Shown: positions 18,974 through 27,209 of the stretch, one piece after another
Layout: every line of letters begins with the position of its first letter
Position numbering within the stretch: the first letter of the stretch is position 1
Notes under the pieces: generated by a model
Told to the model about the DNA's origin: nothing
The model's input: only the letters and a program-made list of their open reading frames with translations
The model's database searches: none
Position numbers and translations under genes: made by a program
NCBI RefSeq assembly: GCF_902804475.1
Contig: NZ_CADCSU010000068.1
Coordinates: forward strand, 1 to 64,000
Reading direction: 5' to 3'
Length of the DNA stretch: 64,000 nt
Source of the DNA: Flavobacterium bizetiae
Lineage (GTDB): Bacteria; Bacteroidota; Bacteroidia; Flavobacteriales; Flavobacteriaceae

Positions 18974-19588
18974 CTAAAGCCCGAACTCTTTTTTTGCCAG
19001 TACCACCCAGTCCCTGGTATCATTATGTTCTGAAAAATTCTCAATTGAATATTTAATTACAAAGCCTGAATTTTCCATTAATTTCAGAACGTCTATTTTT
19101 GATAAACAGCTGTAATAGAATGATTCACCAAACATCTGGTCTGTATGTTCATCTTCTTCTTTTCCATGTGTGAAAAGAAAATATCCTCCAAGGGACAGTA
19201 AACTTGAAACTTTAAGATAAATGTCTTTCTGTCTCTCTTTTGGAAAATGGAACAGAGAGTCCCATGCAATTACCGCATCAAATTTTTCTTCACTTGAAAA
19301 ATCAAAAAAATCACAAACAAAAAAACGTGAATTTCTGATTCCATTAGATTGTGCTGCTGTGATCATATTTTCAGAGAGATCTATTCCAGTAACTGATAAA
19401 TTTTTATCAGCAAAATATTCTGCTAATGGCCTGCCTGTACCACAGCCTATATCAAGAATTTTCCCTTTTGGCTTAATCTTTTGCGTCAAATCAATAATGA
19501 GGCTGTTCACCTGAGCAGTATTTCTGACGGAGGCCCACAAAGGTATAATCTTGTTATAAGATTCTCTGTTTAAAGATGTTTTTTCCAT
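18974..19588 (-). CDS. Class I SAM-dependent methyltransferase
   Basis: This 204-residue protein has the AdoMet-binding motif I KGKILDIGCGTGRPLAEYF (about 39-57), an acidic residue ending strand 2 (VTGIDLSENM), motif II DAVIAWDSLFHF and a C-terminal half typical of small-molecule methyltransferases. The substrate is unknown. It stands alone on the minus strand between two pseudogene remnants, which marks it as a survivor or late arrival in a decayed stretch. Confidence 0.85.
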   Translation of the reverse strand: MEKTSLNRESYNKIIPLWASVRNTAQVNSLIIDLTQKIKPKGKILDIGCGTGRPLAEYFADKNLSVTGIDLSENMITAAQSNGIRNSRFFVCDFFDFSSEEKFDAVIAWDSLFHFPKERQKDIYLKVSSLLSLGGYFLFTHGKEEDEHTDQMFGESFYYSCLSKIDVLKLMENSGFVIKYSIENFSEHNDTRDWVVLAKKEFGL

Positions 19589-19797
19589 ATTTATAAATAC
19601 TTAAAAAATGCAGGGTTAAATTGTTCTGCTCTGAGCAGTTTGGAACTGCCTTAATTTATGCTAAAATACTATTTTTAATAAAAATTAAAAATCAAAATAG
19701 GGACTGAATCAAGCGGAAATCTGATTGATTCCAACTCAAGCTGCCATAAAAAGGGGAATTGTGTAATAATTAACAATGGAGAGAGCAACCTCAAATA

Positions 19798-20203
19798 ATC
19801 GTATCAATTACCAAAGCAAATTCTAATCTTAGCTTTTTGGTTGCTGCTTTGGAAAAAGCAGGTCACACTGCCACATTGAACTCTTCGGGTTCTTATACCT
19901 TTTTTTGCTTCTACAAATGCATCCTTTAGCCGAAACTGGATTTCCAGAACTTCCTGACATTCCATGAAATGTTCTTGAAACAACTTAAAGTATCATGTAG
20001 CCAGTGCAAATGTGCAGTAATTAGCTCGAACAAATGGTCAGGATGTAAGTACTTTTGCAGGACAAAACTTTACAATTGGCCTGACGGATGATGCAAAAAT
20101 CACCGATGCCATTGGCAGAGTAAATACTATTGTCGCTACAGATGTGCAATGCTCAAATGGAATAATTCATGTAATTGACAAAGTTTTATTACCTAAATAT
20201 TAA
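19798..20203 (+). pseudogene. Broken fasciclin (FAS1) domain gene
   Basis: Reading across frames, the stretch reconstructs a FAS1 domain: IVSITKANSNLSFLVAALEK, then TATLNSSGSYTFF, a shifted piece with TNASF and TGFPELP, a damaged helix region with LKYHVASANVQ, then GQDVSTFAGQNFTIGLTDDA and IIHVIDKVLLPKY followed by TAA at 20201. FAS1 proteins are secreted adhesion-like lipoproteins in Bacteroidota. At least two frameshifts and an internal loss are present, and no start codon or signal peptide remains upstream. Confidence 0.8.
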
Positions 20204-20360
20204 TTATAGTAAAACTGTATTGAAGCAGGCATTAAAAAATAAAATTTAGAAAGTTTGTAAAAGGGTGATTTAGTTAAAGTAATTTTTCTTAACCGCTATT
20301 TAGCAACAATTGGGAATGGAAACAAATAGTCTAGATTTTACTCAAAATATATGTTGTAAA

Positions 20361-20382
20361 ATTAAATTGTATACAATTTAAT
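20361..20382. promoter_or_regulatory. OhrR-type operator palindrome
   Basis: A perfect 22-base palindrome is formed by ATTAAATTGTA followed directly by its reverse complement. The core TTGTATACAA with AATT flanks is like operators known for the peroxide-sensing MarR regulator OhrR. It covers the spacer between a TTG at 20368-20370 and the -7 box at 20390-20397. Binding would therefore block the promoter of the operon that encodes the OhrR-like protein itself. Confidence 0.75.
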
Positions 20383-20397
20383 TATTCTGTATCTTTG
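20368..20397 (+). promoter_or_regulatory. Promoter of the nitroreductase-ohrR-ohr operon
   Basis: TTG (20368-20370), a 19-base spacer and TATCTTTG (20390-20397) match the Bacteroidota consensus. The operator palindrome overlaps the upstream element. The first start codon lies 64 bases downstream of the -7 box. Confidence 0.7.
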
Positions 20398-20460
20398 CAT
20401 TATTATTTTGATTCAAATAATTTTAAGAATCAGATGTTTAATTTAATAAAATAATAAAGA

Positions 20461-21093
20461 ATGTCGTTAATAGAAGATTTAAACTGGAGACATGCCGTAA
20501 AAGCATATGACTCAACAAAAGAAGTGGCAGAAGAAGATTTAAATAAAATTTTAGAAGCTGCAAGACTGGCTCCAACTTCATCTGGTTTACAGCCTTTTCG
20601 CGTGATTGTTGTAGAAGATCAGCAATTGAAAGAGAAAATGGTAAAAGGCGCATTAAATCCAGAAGTTATGAGAGATTGTTCTCATGTGTTGGTTTTTGCC
20701 GCATGGGAGAGTTATTCTAATGAGAAAATCGATAAAGTCTATGATCATCACACTGATGTAAGAGAATTACCAAGAGGTCGTTTCAGCAGTTATACTGATC
20801 AAATCAAGCAAATCTACGCAGCGCAAACTCCTGAAGAGCATTTTGCCCACACAGCAAGACAAACCTATATTGCATTAGGTTTGGCAATGGCTCAGGCAGC
20901 CGAGCTGAAAATTGATTCTACTCCGGCTGAAGGTTTTAGCAACCAGGTGGTTGATGAGATTTTGGATCTTAAGGAGTTAGGTCTAAAAAGTGTTACCCTT
21001 TTATATCTGGGTTACAGAGATACTGAAAACGACTGGCTTTCCCAAATGAAGAAAGTTAGAATTCCAATGGAGGAATTTATTATCAGGAAATAA
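20461..21093 (+). CDS. NAD(P)H-dependent nitroreductase-family oxidoreductase
   Basis: This 210-residue FMN-binding nitroreductase-fold protein has the N-terminal RHAVKAYDSTKEV motif, the LEAARLAPTSSGLQPFRVIV flavin-contact segment (about 34-53) and a C-terminal LGLKSVTLLYLGYR segment. Such enzymes use NAD(P)H to reduce nitro compounds, quinones or other electrophiles. It heads an operon with an OhrR-like regulator and Ohr, and its promoter overlaps a perfect OhrR-type operator. It therefore probably belongs to the organic peroxide/electrophile response. Confidence 0.9.
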   Translation: MSLIEDLNWRHAVKAYDSTKEVAEEDLNKILEAARLAPTSSGLQPFRVIVVEDQQLKEKMVKGALNPEVMRDCSHVLVFAAWESYSNEKIDKVYDHHTDVRELPRGRFSSYTDQIKQIYAAQTPEEHFAHTARQTYIALGLAMAQAAELKIDSTPAEGFSNQVVDEILDLKELGLKSVTLLYLGYRDTENDWLSQMKKVRIPMEEFIIRK

Positions 21094-21122
21094 TATTTTA
21101 ATTCTGCTTTTTGTCATTAATT

Positions 21123-21557
21123 ATGGAAAATTACCACGCTCCCAAATTGGAAAACCAACTTTGTTTTCCGCTTTATGTTATCGCAAAAGAAATTATTGGT
21201 TTGTACCGGCCATTTCTCGATGAGCTTCAAATTACCTACTCGCAGTATCTTGTGATGATGGTGCTTTGGGAGCAGGATGGCTTGACTGTTAATCAGATAG
21301 GCGAAAAACTGTATCTGGATAGTGGAACCTTAACACCGCTTTTAAAAAAACTTGAAATTAAGGGTTTTGTCATTAGAAAAAGAAAAAAAGAAGACGAAAG
21401 AGTTGTTGAAGTTTTTTTAGCTGATAATGGCAGAAATTTACAGCAAAAAGCGTGTGAAATTCCTGCAAAAATGCAGGAGAGGCTCAATCTAACAACAGAA
21501 GATCTATTGGAACTCAAAGGAACTGTTCAGAAAATTTTAAATAAAATTCAAAAATAA
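21123..21557 (+). CDS. ohrR: OhrR-like MarR-family peroxide sensor
   Basis: With the ATG at 21123 the product is 144 residues; the TTG at 21111 is a weaker start. It has the N-terminal reactive Cys in ENQLCFPLYVIAKEII (Cys 14), as in OhrR, where oxidation by organic hydroperoxides releases DNA. A winged-helix MarR domain follows (LTVNQIGEKLYLDSGTLTPL, KKEDERVVEVFL). It is sandwiched between the nitroreductase gene and ohr, one base before ohr. It probably autorepresses the operon through the palindrome at 20361-20382. Confidence 0.88.
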   Translation: MENYHAPKLENQLCFPLYVIAKEIIGLYRPFLDELQITYSQYLVMMVLWEQDGLTVNQIGEKLYLDSGTLTPLLKKLEIKGFVIRKRKKEDERVVEVFLADNGRNLQQKACEIPAKMQERLNLTTEDLLELKGTVQKILNKIQK

Positions 21558-21558
21558 A

Positions 21559-21981
21559 ATGAAAACATTATATACAACCAGCGTTACTGCAAAAGGGGGA
21601 AGAAACGGACAGGTAAAAAGTGAAAACGGAATTTTGAACCTTGAGGTAAGAATGCCCAAAGCTTTAGGAGGAGCCAGTGATGACTTTACCAATCCCGAAA
21701 TGCTCTTCGCGGCAGGATATTCAGCATGCTTTGATAGTGCACTGAATCGCGTTATTGGTTTATCAAAAACTCAAACAGGTGAAACTTCGGTAGCTGCAAA
21801 GGTAAGTATCGGGCAAAATCAAGACGGTGGTTTTGGTCTGGCTGTAGAATTGGATGTGAATATTCCTGGAGTATCTATTGAAGAAGCTCAGGAATTAACG
21901 CAAAAAGCGCATCAGATTTGTCCTTATTCAAATGCGACAAGATCTAATATTGAAGTTAAGCTTTTAGTGACCAATAACTAA
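21559..21981 (+). CDS. ohr: Organic hydroperoxide resistance protein Ohr
   Basis: This 140-residue OsmC/Ohr-family peroxidase has the two catalytic cysteines in the usual contexts (FAAGYSACFDSAL near 54 and AHQICPYSNATRSNIEV near 118) and the N-terminal YTTSVTAKGGRNGQV segment. Ohr reduces organic hydroperoxides with lipoyl-type thiols. It is the last gene of the nitroreductase-ohrR-ohr operon and is followed by a hairpin terminator. Confidence 0.95.
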   Translation: MKTLYTTSVTAKGGRNGQVKSENGILNLEVRMPKALGGASDDFTNPEMLFAAGYSACFDSALNRVIGLSKTQTGETSVAAKVSIGQNQDGGFGLAVELDVNIPGVSIEEAQELTQKAHQICPYSNATRSNIEVKLLVTNN

Positions 21982-22003
21982 GATTAATTTCTTTAAATTA
22001 TAT

Positions 22004-22040
22004 AAATCTGCTTCCTTTTGGATGCAGATTTTTTATTTTT
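22004..22040 (+). terminator. Terminator after ohr
   Basis: A stem AAATCTGC...TCC with GGA...GCAGATTT and a short TTTT loop is followed by a T run. It ends the peroxide operon. Confidence 0.75.
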
Positions 22041-22273
22041 ATAAAGGTCCCCTCGCATCTATAGCTAAGTTTTATCCTTGCCTTTTTATATTCTTAAACT
22101 CATTTCTTTTTTCGGCTTTCTCAATCTCTATAACAGTTATAGCTGTTCCTTAATATTGTTTTGTTTTTAAATTGTTAAGTTTCTGTTTGTTAGTTAAATA
22201 CAGGTATTTATACTTAGCGATTTAGAAGTTTAATTGTGTTAATTTTAGTGTTGCCAAAAACAAAGAAATTAAT

Positions 22274-24262
22274 ATGAGAACAAAAATTGTTAATAATGAA
22301 ATACTAAAAGGTCGTGCTATAGCAGGGACCTATGTAGTAATACTAGCATGGGATTTTATTGATCCTGATTCATTTGATAAAAGTAATCTCTTAGGGTTTG
22401 CCATTGAGAGGTCGGAATTAAAAAATGATGAAGTTCTGGAGAAATACTGGATGAAAGGTCTCAAGCGATTTGAGCATAAAGATAAAGGGCTGCCTGTAGG
22501 CACTCCGGTTTCAACCGCCGAGCATCCCTATCAATCCTTTCAGTGGTCAGACTATACAGCAAAAGAAGGCCATCACTACATTTATCGTATTGTGCCTTGT
22601 TACGGGAAACCAAAACTGCTTACTTTAGATAAGGGCAATGCTTTGGAGATTAGTGTAATAACGGAGAAGGTAACAGGGGAAGAGAATAAATTAACAGCAA
22701 ATACCAGTCATGATATTTATTTCAACAGAGGCGTAATTGGCTCCCAGGCGTATGCTAGAGAGTTTGGCAATCAAAAGCCCAATCCAAAGGAGCCTTATTC
22801 TAAAGAAATGAAATGGCTCTCGCGTGGTTTATTTGAGGCTCTTATTGATTTTATTGCGGAGGCTAAAAATGAAAATTTTGGTTTGTATGCCGCTTTTTAT
22901 GAATTCCATTATCAGCCTGTTGCTAAAGCTCTGGCGGCTGCCGCTGCGGCAGGGGCTGATGTTAAAATTGTCTATGATGCCGAGAGTTCTTATAAGGAAG
23001 AAAACTATGAAAATTTAAAACTTGCCGGTTTACAAAACAGTCAAAATGCTTTTCCTAGAACTGTTACCGAGGGTATACGGCACAATAAGTTTATAGTTCT
23101 TTTGCATAATAAAAAGCCCATTGCTGTTTGGACCGGTTCTGTAAATATATCCCCCGGGGGTATATTTGGACATTCCAATGTGGGGCATATTGTGCGTGAT
23201 AAGGCTGTAGCAGAAGCTTATGAAGATTACTGGGGGGCTTTAAGTAAAAACATAAGCATTAAAGATTTACGCCAGAAGCATAAAAATATCTTTACACTTC
23301 CCAAGCTTCCATTAAAGAAAGGAACTATTATCCCGATTTTCAGCCCAAGGGATGAGAAAGATGAAAATACCACTCTGGATTGGTATGCAAGTCTGATGGA
23401 TAGCGCCAGGCAGATCATTTGCTTTACTATTGCCTTTAATCTTGATGAGACCTTCCAAAGGGTTATACAAAAAGAAAGTGACTTGCTTCGTTACCTTGTC
23501 AAAGATGATGATCTGGGTAAAAATGAAATTATAGGAAACGACCATGATGTTATATTTGCATCGGGGAGCAGTTTCACAGAAAATAATTGGCCCAATTTCT
23601 TGAGTGAGCTCAGCGATAATCCCCTTAATAGCAATGATTACATTCACAATAAGTTTATGCTTGTGGACCCTTTGGGTGATAATCCAATTGTGGTTACCGG
23701 CTCGGCTAACTTTAGTAAGCCTTCTCAAAGATCCAACGATGAGAACATGTTAGTAATAGTGGGGGATACCCGTGTTGCGGATATCTACTTTGGAGAGTTT
23801 ATGCGAATTTTTGATCACCATTACGTGAGATATCTGAAAAGAAAACTCGATAATTCCCATATTGACACCAGTAAAAACAAAGGTTATCTGGCTGAGGATG
23901 GTAGTTGGACCAGATCTCATTTTAATTCTAACAGTTACAAAGAGAAACGCAGAAAGTATTTTCTGAATTCCCCATTAGATCCTATTAGTGATATAGCAAA
24001 ACTGAAGGCTTTTAGTGCTGCGGACTTTGATTTAGAGATACTTGATCTTGAGTCTGTTTATGTAGTGGTTATCCATGAGCAGGCAGGGGCCTGGAGGATA
24101 TTGTCAAGAAATTTTACCCAGCCGCCCTCTGAAAACCCTATTAGGTATACCGATATCAAAACCATAGGATTATGCCCTGTACTGAGTGACTTGGGAGAAG
24201 TAAATATACGAAATGCAATAACAGGCGCTGTAGGGAAAGGAAAATTAATTCGTATCAAATAA
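22274..24262 (+). CDS. Phospholipase D-like protein with one altered HKD motif
   Basis: This 662-residue protein has no signal peptide. An N-terminal beta-rich, fibronectin-III-like part (about 12-125) precedes two PLD domains. The second HKD motif is complete (H458, K460, D465, then TGSANFS). The first has H270 and K272 and the TGSVNIS tail (288-294), but the Asp position (277) is Leu. PLD-family enzymes cut phosphodiester bonds in lipids or nucleic acids, and the two His act as a pair. A secreted protein gene follows eight bases downstream, so the two probably form one operon. The substrate is unknown; nuclease, lipase or transfer-linked roles are all possible. Confidence 0.8.
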   Translation: MRTKIVNNEILKGRAIAGTYVVILAWDFIDPDSFDKSNLLGFAIERSELKNDEVLEKYWMKGLKRFEHKDKGLPVGTPVSTAEHPYQSFQWSDYTAKEGHHYIYRIVPCYGKPKLLTLDKGNALEISVITEKVTGEENKLTANTSHDIYFNRGVIGSQAYAREFGNQKPNPKEPYSKEMKWLSRGLFEALIDFIAEAKNENFGLYAAFYEFHYQPVAKALAAAAAAGADVKIVYDAESSYKEENYENLKLAGLQNSQNAFPRTVTEGIRHNKFIVLLHNKKPIAVWTGSVNISPGGIFGHSNVGHIVRDKAVAEAYEDYWGALSKNISIKDLRQKHKNIFTLPKLPLKKGTIIPIFSPRDEKDENTTLDWYASLMDSARQIICFTIAFNLDETFQRVIQKESDLLRYLVKDDDLGKNEIIGNDHDVIFASGSSFTENNWPNFLSELSDNPLNSNDYIHNKFMLVDPLGDNPIVVTGSANFSKPSQRSNDENMLVIVGDTRVADIYFGEFMRIFDHHYVRYLKRKLDNSHIDTSKNKGYLAEDGSWTRSHFNSNSYKEKRRKYFLNSPLDPISDIAKLKAFSAADFDLEILDLESVYVVVIHEQAGAWRILSRNFTQPPSENPIRYTDIKTIGLCPVLSDLGEVNIRNAITGAVGKGKLIRIK

Positions 24263-24270
24263 TATAAATT

Positions 24271-25644
24271 ATGAAAAAGATATTTTTACTCTTATTGCTT
24301 ATTCCTGTCCTGGGAACAGCTCAAACAAAATTAGCCCGTTATCAGAGGAAAATACTCTCTGAAAATATAATTACTAATAACCTTCAAAATAAGTTTGTAG
24401 AGGTCACATTAAATAATGTTCCTGATGCCAGTTTGTATAACGGAACTCTTGCAGAGGTAACAAAACGCAACATATTTACCCTTAGTGATAAGGGACAAAA
24501 GGCTTTTATAGAGGCAGTTAATTCTAAATCTAAAGAATTACCTGAATTGCTTAAGGCAATTCCAACATTGTTAGAATCATCGCCAAGTACGGAGATACCT
24601 GTAGATTTTAAACGAATTGAATTTTCAAAGAAAGTTGAGATTGTAGTGAATAATAAGCAGATAGCTCATGGGCGTATTGCCAAACTGGTTATGTGGCTTA
24701 CACTCGATGATAATACCCTGGTGGAATTCAGCGGTTTTGGACAGCTCTCCACCAAATTTTATACTATTGACTACGGTACTGTTTCATTAAATAGAACTAC
24801 TGGATTTACTTTAAATGCAGGGGTTAACATACTAGGTACAGGAGCTGTTAATACCACTAGTGTTGCAACGGGTAATAGTGGAACCACTACAGATGTTAAT
24901 GGTACTACAAGCTCTAATACCTCAACTCTTGGGGCAAGTTACTCTAACAGCCGTACAACTGCTGAGGCTATGGCTCTTAGCAATACTGTTATTATCTCAA
25001 AGGGATCACTCAATAGAAAAGAAATCTCCTTAATGCAGAACGGCGTTCCCAATAAGGATCTTGATGATAATATCAATATGGAAATTATATTTAAAACTGT
25101 CAACAATTATACTGTACCTGTTTTAAAATTCAAAGGATTGTTCAAAGACAATGTATTTGCTACAGACCCTTCCAAGATATTAATTAATAAAGTTTATATG
25201 ACCCTTCCCAATATTTTTAAAGGAGATGTTAAAGGCAAGCTGAGCTACACCTACCTTTATCGCGATATTGGATCTGGTGAGAATACCCCAGGAGAGTTTG
25301 ATGATAAAATTAACTATTATCAGTTAAATGATAGGGGAATCACCGAGTTACCCGTTAAACTTGTGGGGCAACACGAACTTCTTCCTAAATTGTATTCAAT
25401 CATTACTGATCCTGTAAACCTTACAGACTCTCTATACCTAAATTATTATGGACAGCATGTAAAATTGTATTTTACGGACTTATCATCGGCATCTGAATTT
25501 ATTGATTACCTGCAATCAAGTGGTTATACCAGCGTGAAAGGGTTTCAGGTGGAATATGAGAAATTATCACAAGGTGATGTTACCTACCTAAAGTATGATG
25601 CTTCCATGTTGGGCAGCTTGCGTCCCATTATAGATATGAGATAA
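24271..25644 (+). CDS. Secreted hypothetical protein paired with the PLD-like gene
   Basis: This 457-residue protein has a signal peptide (MKKIFLLLLLIPVLGTAQ) and a body of alternating beta segments. A Thr/Ser/Gly/Asn-rich low-complexity stretch (about 195-230) leads into EAMALSNTVIISKGSLNRKE. I recognise no family. It is translated eight bases after the PLD-like gene and is followed, after a 240-base gap with inverted repeats, by the transfer operon. It may be periplasmic or surface-exposed. Confidence 0.65.
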   Translation: MKKIFLLLLLIPVLGTAQTKLARYQRKILSENIITNNLQNKFVEVTLNNVPDASLYNGTLAEVTKRNIFTLSDKGQKAFIEAVNSKSKELPELLKAIPTLLESSPSTEIPVDFKRIEFSKKVEIVVNNKQIAHGRIAKLVMWLTLDDNTLVEFSGFGQLSTKFYTIDYGTVSLNRTTGFTLNAGVNILGTGAVNTTSVATGNSGTTTDVNGTTSSNTSTLGASYSNSRTTAEAMALSNTVIISKGSLNRKEISLMQNGVPNKDLDDNINMEIIFKTVNNYTVPVLKFKGLFKDNVFATDPSKILINKVYMTLPNIFKGDVKGKLSYTYLYRDIGSGENTPGEFDDKINYYQLNDRGITELPVKLVGQHELLPKLYSIITDPVNLTDSLYLNYYGQHVKLYFTDLSSASEFIDYLQSSGYTSVKGFQVEYEKLSQGDVTYLKYDASMLGSLRPIIDMR

Positions 25645-25753
25645 AAAAAAGCCTTTCTTTTTTGAATATTGAAACACAATTCCACGGGTATTGGGTAAGC
25701 TTAGCTATTTCAATAAATACAAATCTTCGTATTGAATATAAGGTACAAAAAAG

Positions 25754-25841
25754 GTACAAGATAAAGTTGTACTTGTAGCATTTGAATTGTATTTGTTCCT
25801 TTGATCTATAGAGTAAATCATATATCTTTTATATGATTTAC
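25754..25841. promoter_or_regulatory. Two inverted repeats before the transfer operon
   Basis: GTACAA (25754-25759) and TTGTAC (25767-25772) form a dyad with a seven-base gap. A perfect 12-base inverted repeat (GTAAATCATATA and complement, five-base gap) lies at 25813-25841, 41 bases before the first gene. The AT-rich arms suggest protein-binding sites rather than a terminator. Confidence 0.5.
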
Positions 25842-25882
25842 ATAAAGAGAAAGAAGATGTTGAACGATTAAATGAAAAAGCT

Positions 25883-26368
25883 ATGTTTACCAATATCTCA
25901 TGGGGCAATTATATAATTGCCGTTACTATACTCTTGCTGATCTGGTATTTGATTGTAGGATTCAGATGTTATTATCCTGATCTGAGAGCAATTTTAAATG
26001 GAGAGAAAAACCTATATTCTTTAAGTTTTAGAAATAACCCGGAAGAAAAATTAGCTGCCCATCTTCAAAAAGGCAGCGTCGATGAAAACAGGGAATTGTC
26101 TTCTTACAAAGAATCTTTTGACACTTTGGCTGACGCAGAGGAATTGTCAGATCGGATTAAAGGAGCCATTAAGGAGAGCGTTGAGAGAAATCTCTCACTG
26201 GAAGAATTCCAAAATTATCTAAAATTACTGCTAAGTGAATATCCCTTTGTCAGGATCTCCACCCTTAGAGAGAATATCAATGCTATAATAGTCAAGAACT
26301 GTAAAAGCTACCCAGGGCTACTTTTAACTCCTTCTCAGGTGGATGTCCTTTGGGAAGAGAGTACTTAA
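25883..26368 (+). CDS. Membrane-anchored protein at the head of the transfer operon
   Basis: This 161-residue protein has one N-terminal membrane helix (about 8-27, YIIAVTILLLIWYLIVGF) and a charged, helical cytoplasmic part ending LLLTPSQVDVLWEES. Proteins of this look occur just before traE in Bacteroidota conjugative elements but have no known activity. Its position ahead of the traE-traG genes suggests a role in transfer. A long structured intergenic segment (26379-26467) separates it from traE. Confidence 0.65.
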   Translation: MFTNISWGNYIIAVTILLLIWYLIVGFRCYYPDLRAILNGEKNLYSLSFRNNPEEKLAAHLQKGSVDENRELSSYKESFDTLADAEELSDRIKGAIKESVERNLSLEEFQNYLKLLLSEYPFVRISTLRENINAIIVKNCKSYPGLLLTPSQVDVLWEEST

Positions 26369-26378
26369 ATAAGATACA

Positions 26379-26467
26379 GTGGAGGAATATTCCCTGTTCT
26401 CTCTGGTGCGGTATGGCGTAATGTGACAGGAAATAGAGTTATGCAATGGCGGTATTCCTCCGCTTTT
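26379..26467 (+). ncRNA. Long hairpin between operon head and traE
   Basis: An 11-pair outer stem (GTGGAGGAATA with TATTCCTCCGC) encloses about 63 bases. These include a second possible stem (TTCCCTGT with ACAGGAA), and four T follow. It could be an attenuator/terminator in front of the transfer genes or a small structured RNA. No known RNA family is recognised. Confidence 0.5.
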
Positions 26468-26501
26468 AATAGGTGATTATCTAGAACTTAAATGATGCGT
26501 G

Positions 26502-26840
26502 ATGAAAAAGTACAAGTGGAAATTAAAAAGAATTGAAAGAAAAAAAGTAATGGCAATTTGCCTTTTTGTAATGTTGTTTGTTTTTCATTTCACTGTCAGG
26601 GCTCAGGACGGTGTGGCTGGAATAAATGAAGCCAACCAAAAAGTCAGAAGCTATTTTGACGCCGGAACAGAACTCATGTACGCAGTGGGAGCCATCCTGG
26701 GACTTATCGGGGCTGTGAAGGTTTATCAGAAATGGAACGCCGGGGATCCCGATACGGGAAAAGTAGCAGCGGCCTGGTTTGGAAGCTGCGTGTTTTTGGT
26801 GGTAGTAGCTACGGTTATTAAGTCCTTTTTCGGGGTTTAG
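26502..26840 (+). CDS. traE: TraE-like DUF4134 conjugation pilin-type protein
   Basis: This 112-residue protein starts with a basic N-terminus and a signal-like helix (MAICLFVMLFVFHFTVRAQD). It then has two further helices, with GTELMYAVGAILGLIGAVKVYQKW and the GDPDTGKVAAAWFGSCVFL segment that is typical of DUF4134 (TraE of CTnDOT). The arrangement resembles VirB2-like pilin subunits. ATG at 26502 was preferred to GTG at 26499. It is followed 24 bases later by traF and the TraG ATPase gene. Confidence 0.88.
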   Translation: MKKYKWKLKRIERKKVMAICLFVMLFVFHFTVRAQDGVAGINEANQKVRSYFDAGTELMYAVGAILGLIGAVKVYQKWNAGDPDTGKVAAAWFGSCVFLVVVATVIKSFFGV

Positions 26841-26864
26841 GTTGAATTGAGTGGAACAAAACAG

Positions 26865-27176
26865 ATGAATAGTGTATATCAAGTCAATAAAGGCATTAAT
26901 CAGTCTCTTGAATTCAAGGGGTTAAAAGCGCAATACATCTGGTATCTGGGGGCTGGGCTGGTAGGACTGATGATTCTTTTTGCAGTACTTTATATTATTG
27001 GAGTTCCTTCTATTATCTGTGTTGCTTTTATTGGAAGTTCTGGGGGATTTCTTGTCTTTCAGATCTACCGCATGAGCAATCGCTTTGGTCAATACGGCAT
27101 GATGAAGGCCCTGGCGAGAAAACGAATTCCAAAAGTTATAAAGTTGCAAAGCAGGGGAGTTTTTATAAAAAGATAG
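26865..27176 (+). CDS. traF: TraF-like DUF4133 conjugation protein
   Basis: With ATG at 26865 the protein is 103 residues. It begins NSVYQVNKGINQSLEFKGLK, the characteristic DUF4133 start, followed by two membrane helices (about 25-70) and a basic tail. The family corresponds to TraF of CTnDOT and to VirB3-like proteins that partner the VirB4-type ATPase. A TTG start at 26847 is possible but less likely. It is immediately upstream of the TraG ATPase gene. Confidence 0.88.
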   Translation: MNSVYQVNKGINQSLEFKGLKAQYIWYLGAGLVGLMILFAVLYIIGVPSIICVAFIGSSGGFLVFQIYRMSNRFGQYGMMKALARKRIPKVIKLQSRGVFIKR

Positions 27177-27209
27177 CTATAGAACGTTAGTGTTAAAAAA
27201 TGGGAAACA

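Noticed and set aside
25754..25841. Dyads considered as a CRISPR-like or att-site array
   Set aside because: The two inverted repeats differ from each other and have no regular spacing or matching copy at the other end of the region.
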